A stretch of 64,000 bases of DNA from Lamellibrachia columna (Eukaryota; Annelida; Polychaeta; Sabellida; Siboglinidae): contig OY759270.1 in assembly GCA_963662155.1 (NCBI GenBank), positions 14,849,008-14,913,007 of the forward strand. Direction: 5' to 3'. This document shows positions 46,241-56,177 of this stretch, one piece after another (position 1 is the first letter of the stretch; each line of letters starts with the position of its first letter). Under the pieces are notes generated by a model. That model searched no databases and had not been told where the DNA came from. It was given only the letters and a program-made list of their open reading frames with translations. A program made the translations under genes and the position numbers.

Positions 46241-46869
46241 GTTGAACAATCCCAAGGACTGGATACAGTGCTGTGTAAATATAAACATACCGTTACTTGA
46301 GGTCTTTTTACAGGTGCTGCGGCAGCCAGGAACAATTTTGGTGGACAAAGAGTGAACAATATCAAGGGTCACTGCAATCGGATCGCTCTTGCCTATCCCC
46401 ACTTTGTGTGTTGATACACATTGGAAGCAGGACATTCATGGTCCTCTTGCAAATTTATTGGATTAAGAGTGGACCAGACAACTGTAACGATGAATTGTGC
46501 GGGAGGGGAGAATGTCACATTAGATTGAGAAACTAACTGTTACAGCTGTTCTAACAAATCAGTATTTGCACTGAGTAGTAATGGCTTATGTTTTGGTAAC
46601 CAGTTTGATTTGTTTAATGTTTTTATTTATTCTTTCACTGTACATCCTTCTTGTCAAAGGATATAGGATTTTTATGAGCATGCTGTAGTCAAGAAGAGTA
46701 CTTCATTTATATGAGTACAATCATATGGTAAAATGCATATTGCTCAAACAGAGATATATATGGGAGATTTTGTAATTTTCCACAGCAGAATACCAATGTG
46801 AGGGTGTGTGAACTGTTTGATTGACGCAGATCTACAGATCGATGTAACTTGTGTGTTTATGTGAGACAG
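46241..46869 (+). repeat. SINE tail and KCTD3-like intron block
   Basis: Dispersed repeat containing the sequence found inverted at 1231-1600 and 780-1230. It ends with the E1 acceptor gtttatgtgagacag. Confidence 0.65.
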
Positions 46870-47074
46870 GATGAAGGACTCTGCGCGCGCTGCCAATTTT
46901 CGTGGACTAGTCCGTGTCTGATGGATTTGATAGATCAGGTGGTCCTCAATGCCAAGGTGCTCAACACTGGCCAGGAGAACTGTAACAGGATGGTGGCCGC
47001 CACCTTCCAGTCCACTATACAGTTGTGGAGCGTAATGGTCAACAATGATGGCAGCGTCATCACACGTGAGATAA
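46870..47074 (+). pseudogene. KCTD3/SHKBP1-like exon E1
   Basis: The exon encodes FSWTSPCLMDLIDQVVLNAK and then QSTIQLWSVMVNNDG and TREIS, the region I recall in KCTD3/SHKBP1 between the BTB domain and the first clear WD40 blades. The end phase (ATA A followed by gtcagt) joins correctly to exon E2. Near 46888 two extra bases (gcgcgcgc in place of gcacgc) shift the start of the exon out of frame. Confidence 0.75.
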
Positions 47075-47329
47075 GTCAGTCAGTGAGAAAGGTGTGTCAT
47101 GAGAAAAAGGCTCTGGAGAGAATCATGTCACTGTCATAGACACCAGGTCTGTAAATGGCGCATCATAGTCACACAACACCATGTCTGTAGAGGGGTGCTA
47201 AAATTTAGCAAATGTTGTATTGAAATGTTTTTCTCATCATCAATTTATACACTGTTTATGAAAATGTTGATCATATTCTTGAATTTATTAAACAAACTAA
47301 CGGTGCTTTTCCTCTTTGTTCACTGTTAT

Positions 47330-48294
47330 TCATGATTTAGGGTCACGTAAAATATTGTCGAGGCACTCTTTCTGTTGTTTCTTTCCATACTTTTGTATGG
47401 GCCACCCCCTCTCCATCTTTCATCTTCCCCTGATCTTCTCGTATCCCACTTCACGCAGTCCTTCGATCTTAGCTGTTCGCTTCCCCTTTTTGTGCATCCT
47501 TGATGTTTTTCCACCTATCTCTTCCACTCTCTTTACTAGTATGTCTGCATCCATCCTTACCATGTGGCATGTGGCCTGCCCATCTCACCTTGCTTCTCAC
47601 CAATATTCCTGTTCAGCTGTCCTGTTGCATCCCATCTTTCCTCAGGTCGTTCATCCTTCTTTCATCAACCCTCTTTTTTCTGATTATTCGTCGAAACCAG
47701 AACCAAACTTGCAGCTGCTGCTGTTGTTCTGTCAACGCCACTGTCTCCAGATACAGATACAGGCATGCTGGCGTAACGCAAACTCTCAGGAGTTTCCTTT
47801 TCAGCTTTTTCAAAATGTTTCTGTCCAACATGACTCCCTCTACCTTTCCCCGAGCATTCGCACCCTGTTGTATCCGACATCGCATTTCTACCTCTGAATG
47901 CCCATCCTCATTAACCATTCCTCCAAGTTACACAAAGCCATCCACTTGATTGATCTCCTTATCATCCAAACTAATGATCAAGTCCTCTCTCTGATGTCAA
48001 ACCCACATCACTTCTGTCTTCTCCAGGCTCATTCTCAGTCCGGGCTTTTTGAACACCCCTTTCCATTCCTCCAACACTTCCTGTAGTTCTTGTTTGTTGT
48101 CTGCTATCATGGTTAGATCGTTTGCATACATCACCTTCCTGAGAACATCCTTCATGGTGATCTTCCTGCTGATTAGTGCTATCACCATTATAAACAGTAA
48201 AGGGTCATTTCCTTGCCTCTAACCGATGTTAACTGGAAACTCTTCCAACAAACCAAAACCAACCACAACCCTTCTTTTTGTTCTCAGGAACAGG
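47330..48294 (-). pseudogene. LINE reverse-transcriptase relic inside the KCTD3-like pseudogene
   Basis: Reading right to left from 48294, the sequence gives RRVVVGFGLLEEFPVNIG, ALISRKITMKDVLRKVMYAND, QELQEVLEEWKGVFKKPGLRM, and the EGVMLDRNILKKLKRK and ETVALTEQQQQ regions, split over several frames. It is the same family as the copies at 1640 and 22800. Its 5' end joins a 77-bp repeat unit, and the same junction occurs inverted at 1640-1700. Confidence 0.8.
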
Positions 48295-48950
48295 ACAGGT
48301 CTGGGCGTTGCACGCCTTGACACAGAACTAGCAGTTAAATATATCACGGTGGTTGTGCTCGGTAGGACAGGGAATGTCGGGGTGTGGCATTCCATGGCAC
48401 AGAACTGGCACGTAATTCTCTCACGGTGGCTGTACTCGGAAGGAGAGGCAAAGTCGTTGTGTGGCATGCCATGGCACATATCTGGCAGGTAATTCTCTCA
48501 TGGTGGCTGTACTCTGTAGGACAGCAAATTCGGGGTGTGGCATGTCATGGCACAGAACTGGCACATACTTCTCTCACGGTGGTTGTACTCAGTATTAGAG
48601 GCAAGATCGTTGTGTCGCATGCCATAGCACAGATCTGGCAGGTAATTCTCTCACGATGGGTGTACTCAGTAGGACAAGCAAGATCGTGGTGTTTTATGCC
48701 ATGACACAAAACTGGCAGGTAATTCTATTAAGGTGGCTGTACTCAGAAGGAGAGGGAAGGTCGGGGTGTGGCATGCCATGGCACAGAACTGCCAGTTAAT
48801 TCTCTCAAGGTGGCTATACTCAGTAGGACAGGTAATGTCGGGGTGTGGCATGCCATGACACAAAACTGGCAGGTAATTATCTTATGGTGGCTGTACTCAG
48901 CAAGACAGGTAAGGTTTTTTGTGTCGCATGCTATGACAGAGAACTGGCAG
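48295..48950 (+). repeat. 77-bp exon-derived minisatellite, about 8-9 units
   Basis: Each unit consists of an intron-like start (gtaattctctcacggtggct), gtactcagtaggacaggcaa, ggtcggggtgtggcatgcca and tgacacagaactggcag. The last 50 bp of the unit is the end of exon E2, so every unit carries a potential splice donor. Because 77 is not a multiple of three, the array cannot encode a run of WD40 blades. The final unit ends with a strong donor (ggcag followed by gtaagt) in the right place for splicing to exon E3. Confidence 0.85.
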
Positions 48951-49169
48951 GTAAGTCAGATAAATAAAACGCAGTTTGCATGCTATTTTTACGAAAGTCA
49001 GAAAATATTAATAGCATACTGTGTTATATCCGTCCAAGATAATTTGTTAGTTTATTAACCATGACATAACCAGGATTGACGTAAACACTTGTTCATGTTG
49101 TGCTCTTTGTGGAATGTAACAAATCCGTAGAAATGTGCAAAGACTGCACATATTACTGTTCTGTTGTAG

Positions 49170-49258
49170 GTACAGGACATGGTTTAAGTGACAAGCTATG
49201 ACACAGTTGGGTCATTATCTATTCCTGGGTGGTAACAACGGATTGATATGCTACGTAG
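49170..49258 (+). pseudogene. KCTD3/SHKBP1-like exon E3
   Basis: After acceptor ctgttgtag the exon reads VQDMV, a TAA stop (49185-49187), then VTSYDTVGS. After a one-base shift it reads YLFLGGNNGLICYV. The family has [20 protein letters not shown] at this place. The donor is gtag followed by gtaggt. Confidence 0.85.
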
Positions 49259-49632
49259 GTAGGTGGTGTAAGACTATGAAAAGGGCAGTCAAAAACCGCG
49301 TTGCCGCTCTTGAGGTGCGATGCTATAGAAGGTGGATGTTTATTGGCTGGATTAAAAGAAATGACTATATAAGTAAAATCGAAAACAATTGTTGACTATT
49401 GATAAAAGCGGTGACAAGAAAGCTTTGGTACTTTGGCCACATTACAAGGAAGAAACTGTTTGATGGACGGTTCCCCATATCACCCTCCATGTACGTCAGA
49501 AGGGGAATAGGACACAACAGACAGACCATCATAAACTTCTTTATATGTTAGATAGAATACACAGAATATGTGTATGCAGACATTGAAAACTAAAGCTGAT
49601 TGAGTGTTGTTGTTTCTGCATCCTACCTACAG

Positions 49633-49719
49633 ACATGAAGTTTCCGCTGCTTATGAAGGAGAGATACCATACTAGGGACCGTGTCACATACCTCAGTGTC
49701 TATCTCGCCCCCACAACCG
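49633..49719 (+). pseudogene. KCTD3/SHKBP1-like exon E4 (frame intact)
   Basis: The split codon with E3 gives YVD, then MKFPLLMKERYHTRDRVTYL and SVYLAPTT. The family has KFPLRMKDNDLL and TALSVYLTPKT. Acceptor ctacag and donor gtgagt are both good. Confidence 0.85.
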
Positions 49720-49912
49720 GTGAGTCTCCCTGCTTGCTATATTTGACTAGAATGTTAGAAATAAAAGTTATGAATACGGACTAATTCATAGAAACTACAT
49801 TTAAGACTAACGTCTCATTTAGATGTGTTGATTATATTTGTTATGCTAATGTGCAAGTTGCTCCTTTGAAGCAGGGCTGTTTTGGTATTGTACATTGCTT
49901 GACTGTTTTCAG

Positions 49913-50084
49913 CCCTGAGTGGGAAATGTATTGAGATAGCCTACTAGACAATTTCGGGAGCTGCGCAGGTGATTCTGCAGCAACCAGAGTCAGTTGGACA
50001 GGGCCACAGCTCTTCCAGATGTTCTCTGTACACACATTAATCCCATCACCAAGGTGATGTTGTCAACGAAGCATTGCGTCTCTG
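49913..50084 (+). pseudogene. KCTD3/SHKBP1-like exon E5 (stop and two frameshifts)
   Basis: After acceptor tgttttcag and the split codon from E4 it reads LSGKCIEIAY, a TAG stop (49945-49947), then TISGAAQVILQQPESVGQG. One base is missing near 50005 and an extra AC is present near 50028. Between and after these it reads QLFQMFSVH and INPITKVMLSTKHCVS. The family has SGNWIEIAYGTSSGG and VIVQHPETVGSGPQLFQTF here. The donor gtaggt leaves a split Val codon that matches E6. Confidence 0.85.
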
Positions 50085-50388
50085 GTAGGTCCAATTCTCA
50101 AGTATATTTCTATGGAAAATATTCAAATATACATGGAAAAGCTTTATTTTATGATGATGACCATGCCACGTTTATGGGTTGAATTTTAGTGGGCCATCAA
50201 TTACATATACTGTGACATCCTCAGTTATATAAAATATAGAAATAAAAGCTTGGTTTCCTTTTCAAGTAATCCAAGTTGAAGCATTGATTATGATCATATC
50301 AGCTTTTGTTTGATATGACGCGGCTTATCAGTATCAGGTCCTTGAATAATGGAAAGTGGATCACTGTAGCTCACTGGTGTGTTTGCAG

Positions 50389-50544
50389 TGTGCTCTGAGT
50401 ACAAACATGTACATACGTGGAACATGACCTGATTCCTTGGCATGACCAGCACACAGCCTGGCTCAGTGGCCTTGGCATCATTCAAGTTTATCTCCATACA
50501 GAGGGTGGAACCACACCTTCAGTATATCCACAGTAACAACTTTG
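50389..50544 (+). pseudogene. KCTD3/SHKBP1-like exon E6 (one stop)
   Basis: After acceptor tgtttgcag the exon reads CSEYKHVHTWNMT, a TGA stop (50430-50432, where the family has Arg, so a CGA to TGA change is likely), then FLGMTSTQPGSVALASFKF and EPHLQYIHSNNFG to a donor (gtaatt). The 156-bp exon matches the family order ADNNHVRTWSVTRF then STQPGS. Confidence 0.85.
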
Positions 50545-50559
50545 GTAATTCACATTGAC

Positions 50560-51620
50560 AGGATCTAGAATTACAATAATTATATATTTCAGTAAATTAG
50601 ATTATATATTAAGTTATGTAATGATTTTTTTATTGGAAAACTGGGCACCCCTTTTTGTGAGACTGGGCCCGCCCGTTATGAGAAGAAGAATGTTGTTATT
50701 TAGGAAAAGAAATAAAATTCACATTCGAGGAGCCACCTAAAAATTTGCATTTAATCAAGTTACTGAACCAGCAAATTACATTGTTCACTGATGTTATAAA
50801 TAACTTACTATCAACTAACCGTAATTCAATTATACGCTTTCATCTGCAAAGACAGCCGAAACTTCAGTAATTGGACATTTTGCAGACATTCTGTGTGTAA
50901 TGCAGTAGCAGAACAATATCCAGGATATACTTCTGAAGAGATATTGTCTCATCAACAGTATTTCTGGAATATTGTCCGTGGAGTTAATGATGAGATATAG
51001 TCCAGATAATATTGGTAGGTATACAATCAGAGAGATGATAACTTATATGAATCGTACATTCCGTGGTTGTGCGACTGGGTCAGCGAACATACAATGACTC
51101 GTGCAACTCTTCTGCTCACCGCCGCTTTCGGGGCATTGTTTTTTTGGAATTACATGCATTCTGGTTATATGGTTATATTGAGTAGGATAACTTATTACTA
51201 TTTTCTGAATTGTATCACATGTAAACAAAGGAAAGAGGCATTTGTTTTAATTTTACAATGACACTAAACATTCAAACACTACCACAGCCAGTCACTGTGG
51301 AAATACGTGCATATAACACTTTAATAACATTTAACCAATTTATGAATTGGAAGGTATATTTTATGTGCTAACTCCATTTTTACTTGATAACTGTTATAGC
51401 CTGTGTACTATCATAATATTTGCATGTGTGTATGTATATTATTATTCAGGCAATGTTTCGTCCATATTTATATGGACGAACCAATATGGTACATAACTCC
51501 TTATTTCGGTATTTTATGCATTGTTAGAGGTTTAACATTCAACTTGTTGCTGCGTTCGATCAGAATCGTCCAGGCATGACGTATATTTGATGTCCTCGAC
51601 AGTCAAAAGAACACAATGCC
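50560..51620. other. No further exon seen
   Basis: Up to 51060 the sequence repeats the block at 37060-37740. The rest is AT-rich with short chance frames. The next expected family exons, encoding the later WD40 blades and the C-terminal tail, were not found. Confidence 0.5.
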
Positions 51621-51719
51621 ATGGTTGGGCAACCTAAACTGACTTTGCTATGTACTGTCAGGGCTATCAAACATGACATAACTAAAAACACGTGCGAAGT
51701 AGTTATAGACCGAACTGCC

Positions 51720-52229
51720 CCAGGTATGCGGGTGGCTGTCTTGCCCCAGGGTGCACCAAGATGGCTTTTTGGGGCATTTTTACTGCTGCAAATGTTCATC
51801 CTTTTATGGTCGTCGGCACACTGCTTCAAATGTTCATCCTATCATTCCACTATTATTCAACAGATGTGTAATATAGATGTAATGTTTGGTCGAGTTAGAA
51901 TTATATATATTTTTGGAATGGAACCATTGGTTGATTCAGACAGAAAAGGAAGCTATTTAATTAGACAGGTTTTCTTACACCTATGTGTAACAAGATATTT
52001 GTAAATGGTGTTTGTAACATATTCACATGGCCTGCATTAACAGAAACTGTAGAAAATTTGTCCCATTCATTTATTGGCCTTTGGGAGAATGAAATGACGA
52101 CGTCTGTTAATATCATTCCAGACACAATGGGTCAGCTGTGGACTCCATCTCTCGTGAGTAGGACATCACCACCAAGAAGTGAGTTGGTTGTTGTGCATCC
52201 ATCAGCTGAGATTTTCCCAGAAGCATATG
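51720..52229 (+). other. Exon-like segments of an unrecognised gene, copy III
   Basis: Frame 51621-52004 carries the signal-peptide-like WLFGAFLLLQMFILLW followed by CFKC. A second frame from an acceptor-like ttagacag (about 51969) reads FLTPMCNKIFVNGVCNIFTW, DTMGQLWTPSL and SELVVVHPSAEIFPEAYG to a donor gtaagt at 52230. The two parts are in different frames and could be two exons or one frame-shifted exon. No family is recognised. Confidence 0.45.
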
Positions 52230-52689
52230 GTAAGTGAGCGAGGAATATAGATTTAGATTTCATTAGTTTATTCTGTTTTGTGATCATGTGCTGGAGCTTC
52301 CTTAGCTAATGTAGGTGAAAATTTATTAATTTGCTTTTGCTATAATTGATGAAACCATGAAAGAGACGTATCACGTTCCATCTGATCGTATTTTAGCGCC
52401 TTTGTTTTTAAAGACGTCTGTCCAGATATACAGATTGTTGGCGGTTTCATGTAAAGTCTCTCAATCCCGCTCAGCCTAAAACATTGTATGGTAATTAGAC
52501 TGAATTAATATTACACCATTAATTATTTCAATACTATGCGGGAAAGTTCATTTTGGCAAAAGTGTTCCCTGTACGTGAAAACGCCCACATACAAATGTAT
52601 TTATTATTACCGTTGTTACATTTAATGTATGCAAATGTTATAACTTATTATATAATTTAAAAAATAACTTTGCAGTCGGGGGTCCAACA

Positions 52690-53430
52690 AAATAAAGATA
52701 TTGCCACATGGTTTCTCCTGGAAGTGTTTAAGGACAATCAGTGCATACTGTTCTGGCGACACAGCAAATGATCAAGTGTTGACTGAATGTGTACCATTCA
52801 GTGAACCATGTGTAGGTGTTAAATCTATTATTGACCAGACTTGAGCGGATCTACGCACTGGGTAGTGGGTCCAGGAAGTGTATGGAAGGAGACCATTTCC
52901 TTGCTGAAGCTATCTGCTGCATTTGATACCATTGGTCACAGGACAACTTATTAAAAGTGTGTCAATGTGGTGTGGTATATCTGGAACAGAGCTGGTTCTC
53001 ATAATATTTAACTGATAGATACAAAAGAATGAAAATAGCGAATTGTTTCTCAGCTGCCCTCCCTACTTCACGTAATGTTCCTCAGGGTGTTTCACTCTCT
53101 ACGCTACTCTACTTGGCTCAGTTATCCAACGTCACAACTTGGATCACCAAATGTATACTAATAGATCACATACCTATGCTATTTTGGCTACACGAGATAC
53201 AAATCACTTCCAAAACTAGCTCAGAGATTGTCTCCACAAAATCTTCCATTGGATGACAGAGACCACATTAAAGTTAAATGCAAGTAAATCCGAGTTTGTT
53301 ATTATTGGTGGGTTAAATTTTGCATGTTTATTTGAATGGATTAGGTGTGCACAATATGTTGCAAGACGTTTCCTGATGTGTCAGACTTTAGATTGCATGT
53401 AGAGAAGCAGAGTAAAATCAAAACGTGTGG
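52690..53430 (+). pseudogene. L2/CR1-like LINE reverse-transcriptase relic, copy III
   Basis: Plus-strand copy of the relic at 6234-6974, with LSAAFDTI, ANCFSAALPTSRNVPQG (frame 53029-53256) and WMTETTLKLNASKSEF in separate frames. It is dead. Confidence 0.75.
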
Positions 53431-53439
53431 AAAGCATTA

Positions 53440-54382
53440 GCTTAACAGTGTCACCTGGCTGTTCTTCGATGAGAACAAATTTGCATGTGTGCTCGATATT
53501 ATTATATAGCCTTTTTGTTTTGGGAGTGACGTAGAATGATGTAATGAAAGCATTGATTTACTAAAATGCAAGGAAGGACATCAACATAATAATTGACATG
53601 TAATTGATTACGGATTGACAGACGTTTGCTACGATGACAATAAAACTGATGCCGATTGACCAACTAATGCGAATCGAGAATAATAACCTTGATATGAATA
53701 TGTAATGATTGATGTTCTTTTGTTTAAAAAATAAGAGACCAATGACGTGAGTGACACTTAGCATTATCTGCTATTTGGTTGCACCTCCTATCGGTCGGTG
53801 GAGAGACCAATCCACAGTCACCGATTCTCTTATGGTTGCTTATCGAGCAGCTCTCAGGGGAGAGATTTGTCGGCCCCCAGACCATTGTGTAGTTCTCCAC
53901 CCAAACTACTGACAATCCCTATATGTTGAGCTTGCAACACTTATTACAACACGTCTACCCGTTTATATAGTATATGCACCCTGTTTAGATGAATGTGTGG
54001 TGTGAACTCTTGAAACATGTTCCCTTCACATTTAATTGACATAACAAATACTCATTAAACAATTTAGTTAATTAGAATGTTTTTTATATGGCATAGTTCA
54101 TGTTGTAATGCAGCAAAGTGTATAACATGCATAAATAATATTACTAGTCTATGTTATTGATATTGAATTATGCAGATCTAGTGGTGAAAATTATGCGCAT
54201 GCGCCGGAAGTGATCATTCTAAGATGGCGTCTACTAGAACGTTGGCCGTGTAATTGATATCAACAACCCTACAAAACCCTGTCTTAGGAATACAACACAC
54301 TCCAAGTGGAAAAGGTTTATTATATTGACAATAGTATCATCGAACAGTTGTGTTAACTGGTATGTCTGTTTATTATCTATGC
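53440..54382. other. Duplicated non-coding sequence (no gene)
   Basis: Inverted copy of about 5270-6230. A 63-codon frame at 53724-53915 (minus) matches 5739-5930 and 26889-27080 but shows no domain. Confidence 0.5.
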
Positions 54383-54956
54383 ATCTAGCTTCCGGCTACT
54401 TGGACTTGGTGCAGCGACTTGAATTTGGTGTAGATCATTTACAGAAAAACGCGGTATATCAAATAGAATAAGTATTACTATTGAATATATATTATACACA
54501 AACGTATTGTAGACATATATTAGGAAACAGGTTTTGTTAATTATTAGTCAGAGGGAGTATTTTAGAGTAAGTTAGTTTCGGATTCTGTCAGGGAATTCAG
54601 CGAGCGATAATAGGGTTGTTTACTATTCGAAAATTGAGATAGCATAGTGAATAGTTTACATTGGCTAGATAAAGTGATCTATTTACTTAAATTACATACA
54701 TAAGGTAATATCTGACATAGTGGTAGTAAACGTTTTCGGTAAAAAGGAATTAACAGCAGGATTTTAGCGTAAATTAGTACACACTGAATTCGTTGTTTTG
54801 TTACACAGTGTTCTCCGTATTCGCTAGGTGGCTTTTTTTCTCATGCGAGGTTAATAGAAGACACAGTTAGCAAGTATATTAGACTAAAGTGTTCTTTTGA
54901 TCACAAAAACAGCCTTATTCAAGGCTAACGTTGCAAACTAATTAAAACTAAATTGT

Positions 54957-56172
54957 ATGATGGCGCCGTGCAAACGGCAGTTAAAGGCCACAAGGCACTT
55001 AATTTGTGGCAGTTGTAGTAACTGGGTGGACTTCGTCAAGTCTGGGTGCGAGAAGTCCTGGGCTGAGGTCCAGGCAGATAGTTTTAGTTTTGAGTGTAGG
55101 GGATGTACGAAGATGAAGGAACTAGAGGTGGAGTTTTTAAGAGCTGAGGCTGCTCGTTGTGGCAATAGTGGGAAGGGAACAGGGGGGTTGTGCCAGTAGT
55201 TCCGGTGGGGGAACAGTAGATGATAAAGTGGGGAAAGACACAAGAGATGCTAGGGAGAGCTCACCGCAGCCTGGGAGGAAGCTGAGAGGAGGGAAGGTGA
55301 CAGGTCGTAGGGAGACAGGACGTAAGGAGACGGGAAGGAAAGGAACGGGAAGGAAGACAACCGGAGCGAAGGAGAGGGGAGTAGGGGAGACAGGAGGGAA
55401 GGAGAAGGGAGTGGGGGAGACAGGAGGGAAGGAGAAGGGAGTGGGGGAGACGGGAGGGAAAACAACCGGAGTGAAGGAGAGGGAAGTGGGAGAGACAAGA
55501 GCAAATGAGTGGGAAGTGGGGGAGACAGGAGCGAAGGAGACAGGAGGGAAGGGGTCAGGACAGAATGGGATGGAGGGGATCGAACGGAAGAGTTATTCTG
55601 CAGCACTGATAGAGGGGGTGAGGAAGAGAGCGAGGGTGTTTGTGGGGGATTCGATAGTTAGGAAGACCGACAGAGTCTTAAACAAGGGAGATGATGTGGT
55701 GGTCTGCTTGCCTGGAGCCAAAATAGAGGCGATAACTGAGAGGGTAAAAAACATCGTAGGCTCGGGTAAGGGTGGATCTGTTTTAGTACACGTAGGGACA
55801 AATAACGTAGAGAGGGAGGGTACAACTGCCATAGTTAGGAAATATAGGCAGTTGGTCAGAACACTAAAACAGACGCGGGTTGAGCAGGTAATACTGTCAG
55901 GGATTTTACCTGTAATGGGCAGGAGGGGTCACAAATATCGAAATTGTCGGGGGATGGCAATTAACATGTTAGTCCAGAAGTTATGTAGGGAAGAGGAAGT
56001 TGGATTTGTGGATTTATGGGGAAGTTTTGTTGGGAGGGCTGATATGTACATGAAGGATGGGCTTCATTTAAGTGGAAAGGGGGCGGCAGTATTCGCGGAC
56101 AAACTTTCAGCAGCAGTAGATAGTGACTTGGGTACAATGACAAATATTTTTGGAAGTAAACATTCTTTAAAC
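54957..56172 (+). pseudogene. CR1 ORF1 (PHD-like zinc finger plus SGNH esterase), one frameshift
   Basis: The first frame (54957-55196) has CGSCSNW, a Cys near residue 31 and CRGC, a PHD-like zinc-binding pattern. A shift in the run of G at 55183-55188 moves reading to frame 55159-56172. There a low-complexity stretch of decapeptides (GETGGKEKGV) precedes an SGNH hydrolase domain with block I VFVGDSIVR (about residue 160), block III HVGTNN (about 212) and the catalytic Asp/His in KDGLHLSGKG (about 304). PHD and esterase domains in ORF1 are characteristic of CR1-like elements. The protein presumably binds element RNA and membranes or lipids. Confidence 0.88.
55375..55560 (+). repeat. 30-bp coding minisatellite in CR1 ORF1
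   Basis: Units of 30 bp around ggagtgggggagacaggagg encode the decapeptide GETGGKEKGV in perfect to imperfect copies. The unit length keeps the frame. Such a strand-biased G-rich run is prone to slippage and to sequencing error. Confidence 0.85.
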
Positions 56173-56177
56173 TAGAA

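Noticed and set aside
48384..48704. Open frame of 106 codons resembling repeated WD40 blades
   Set aside because: The 77-bp unit is not a multiple of three, so successive units are read in different frames. It is minisatellite sequence.
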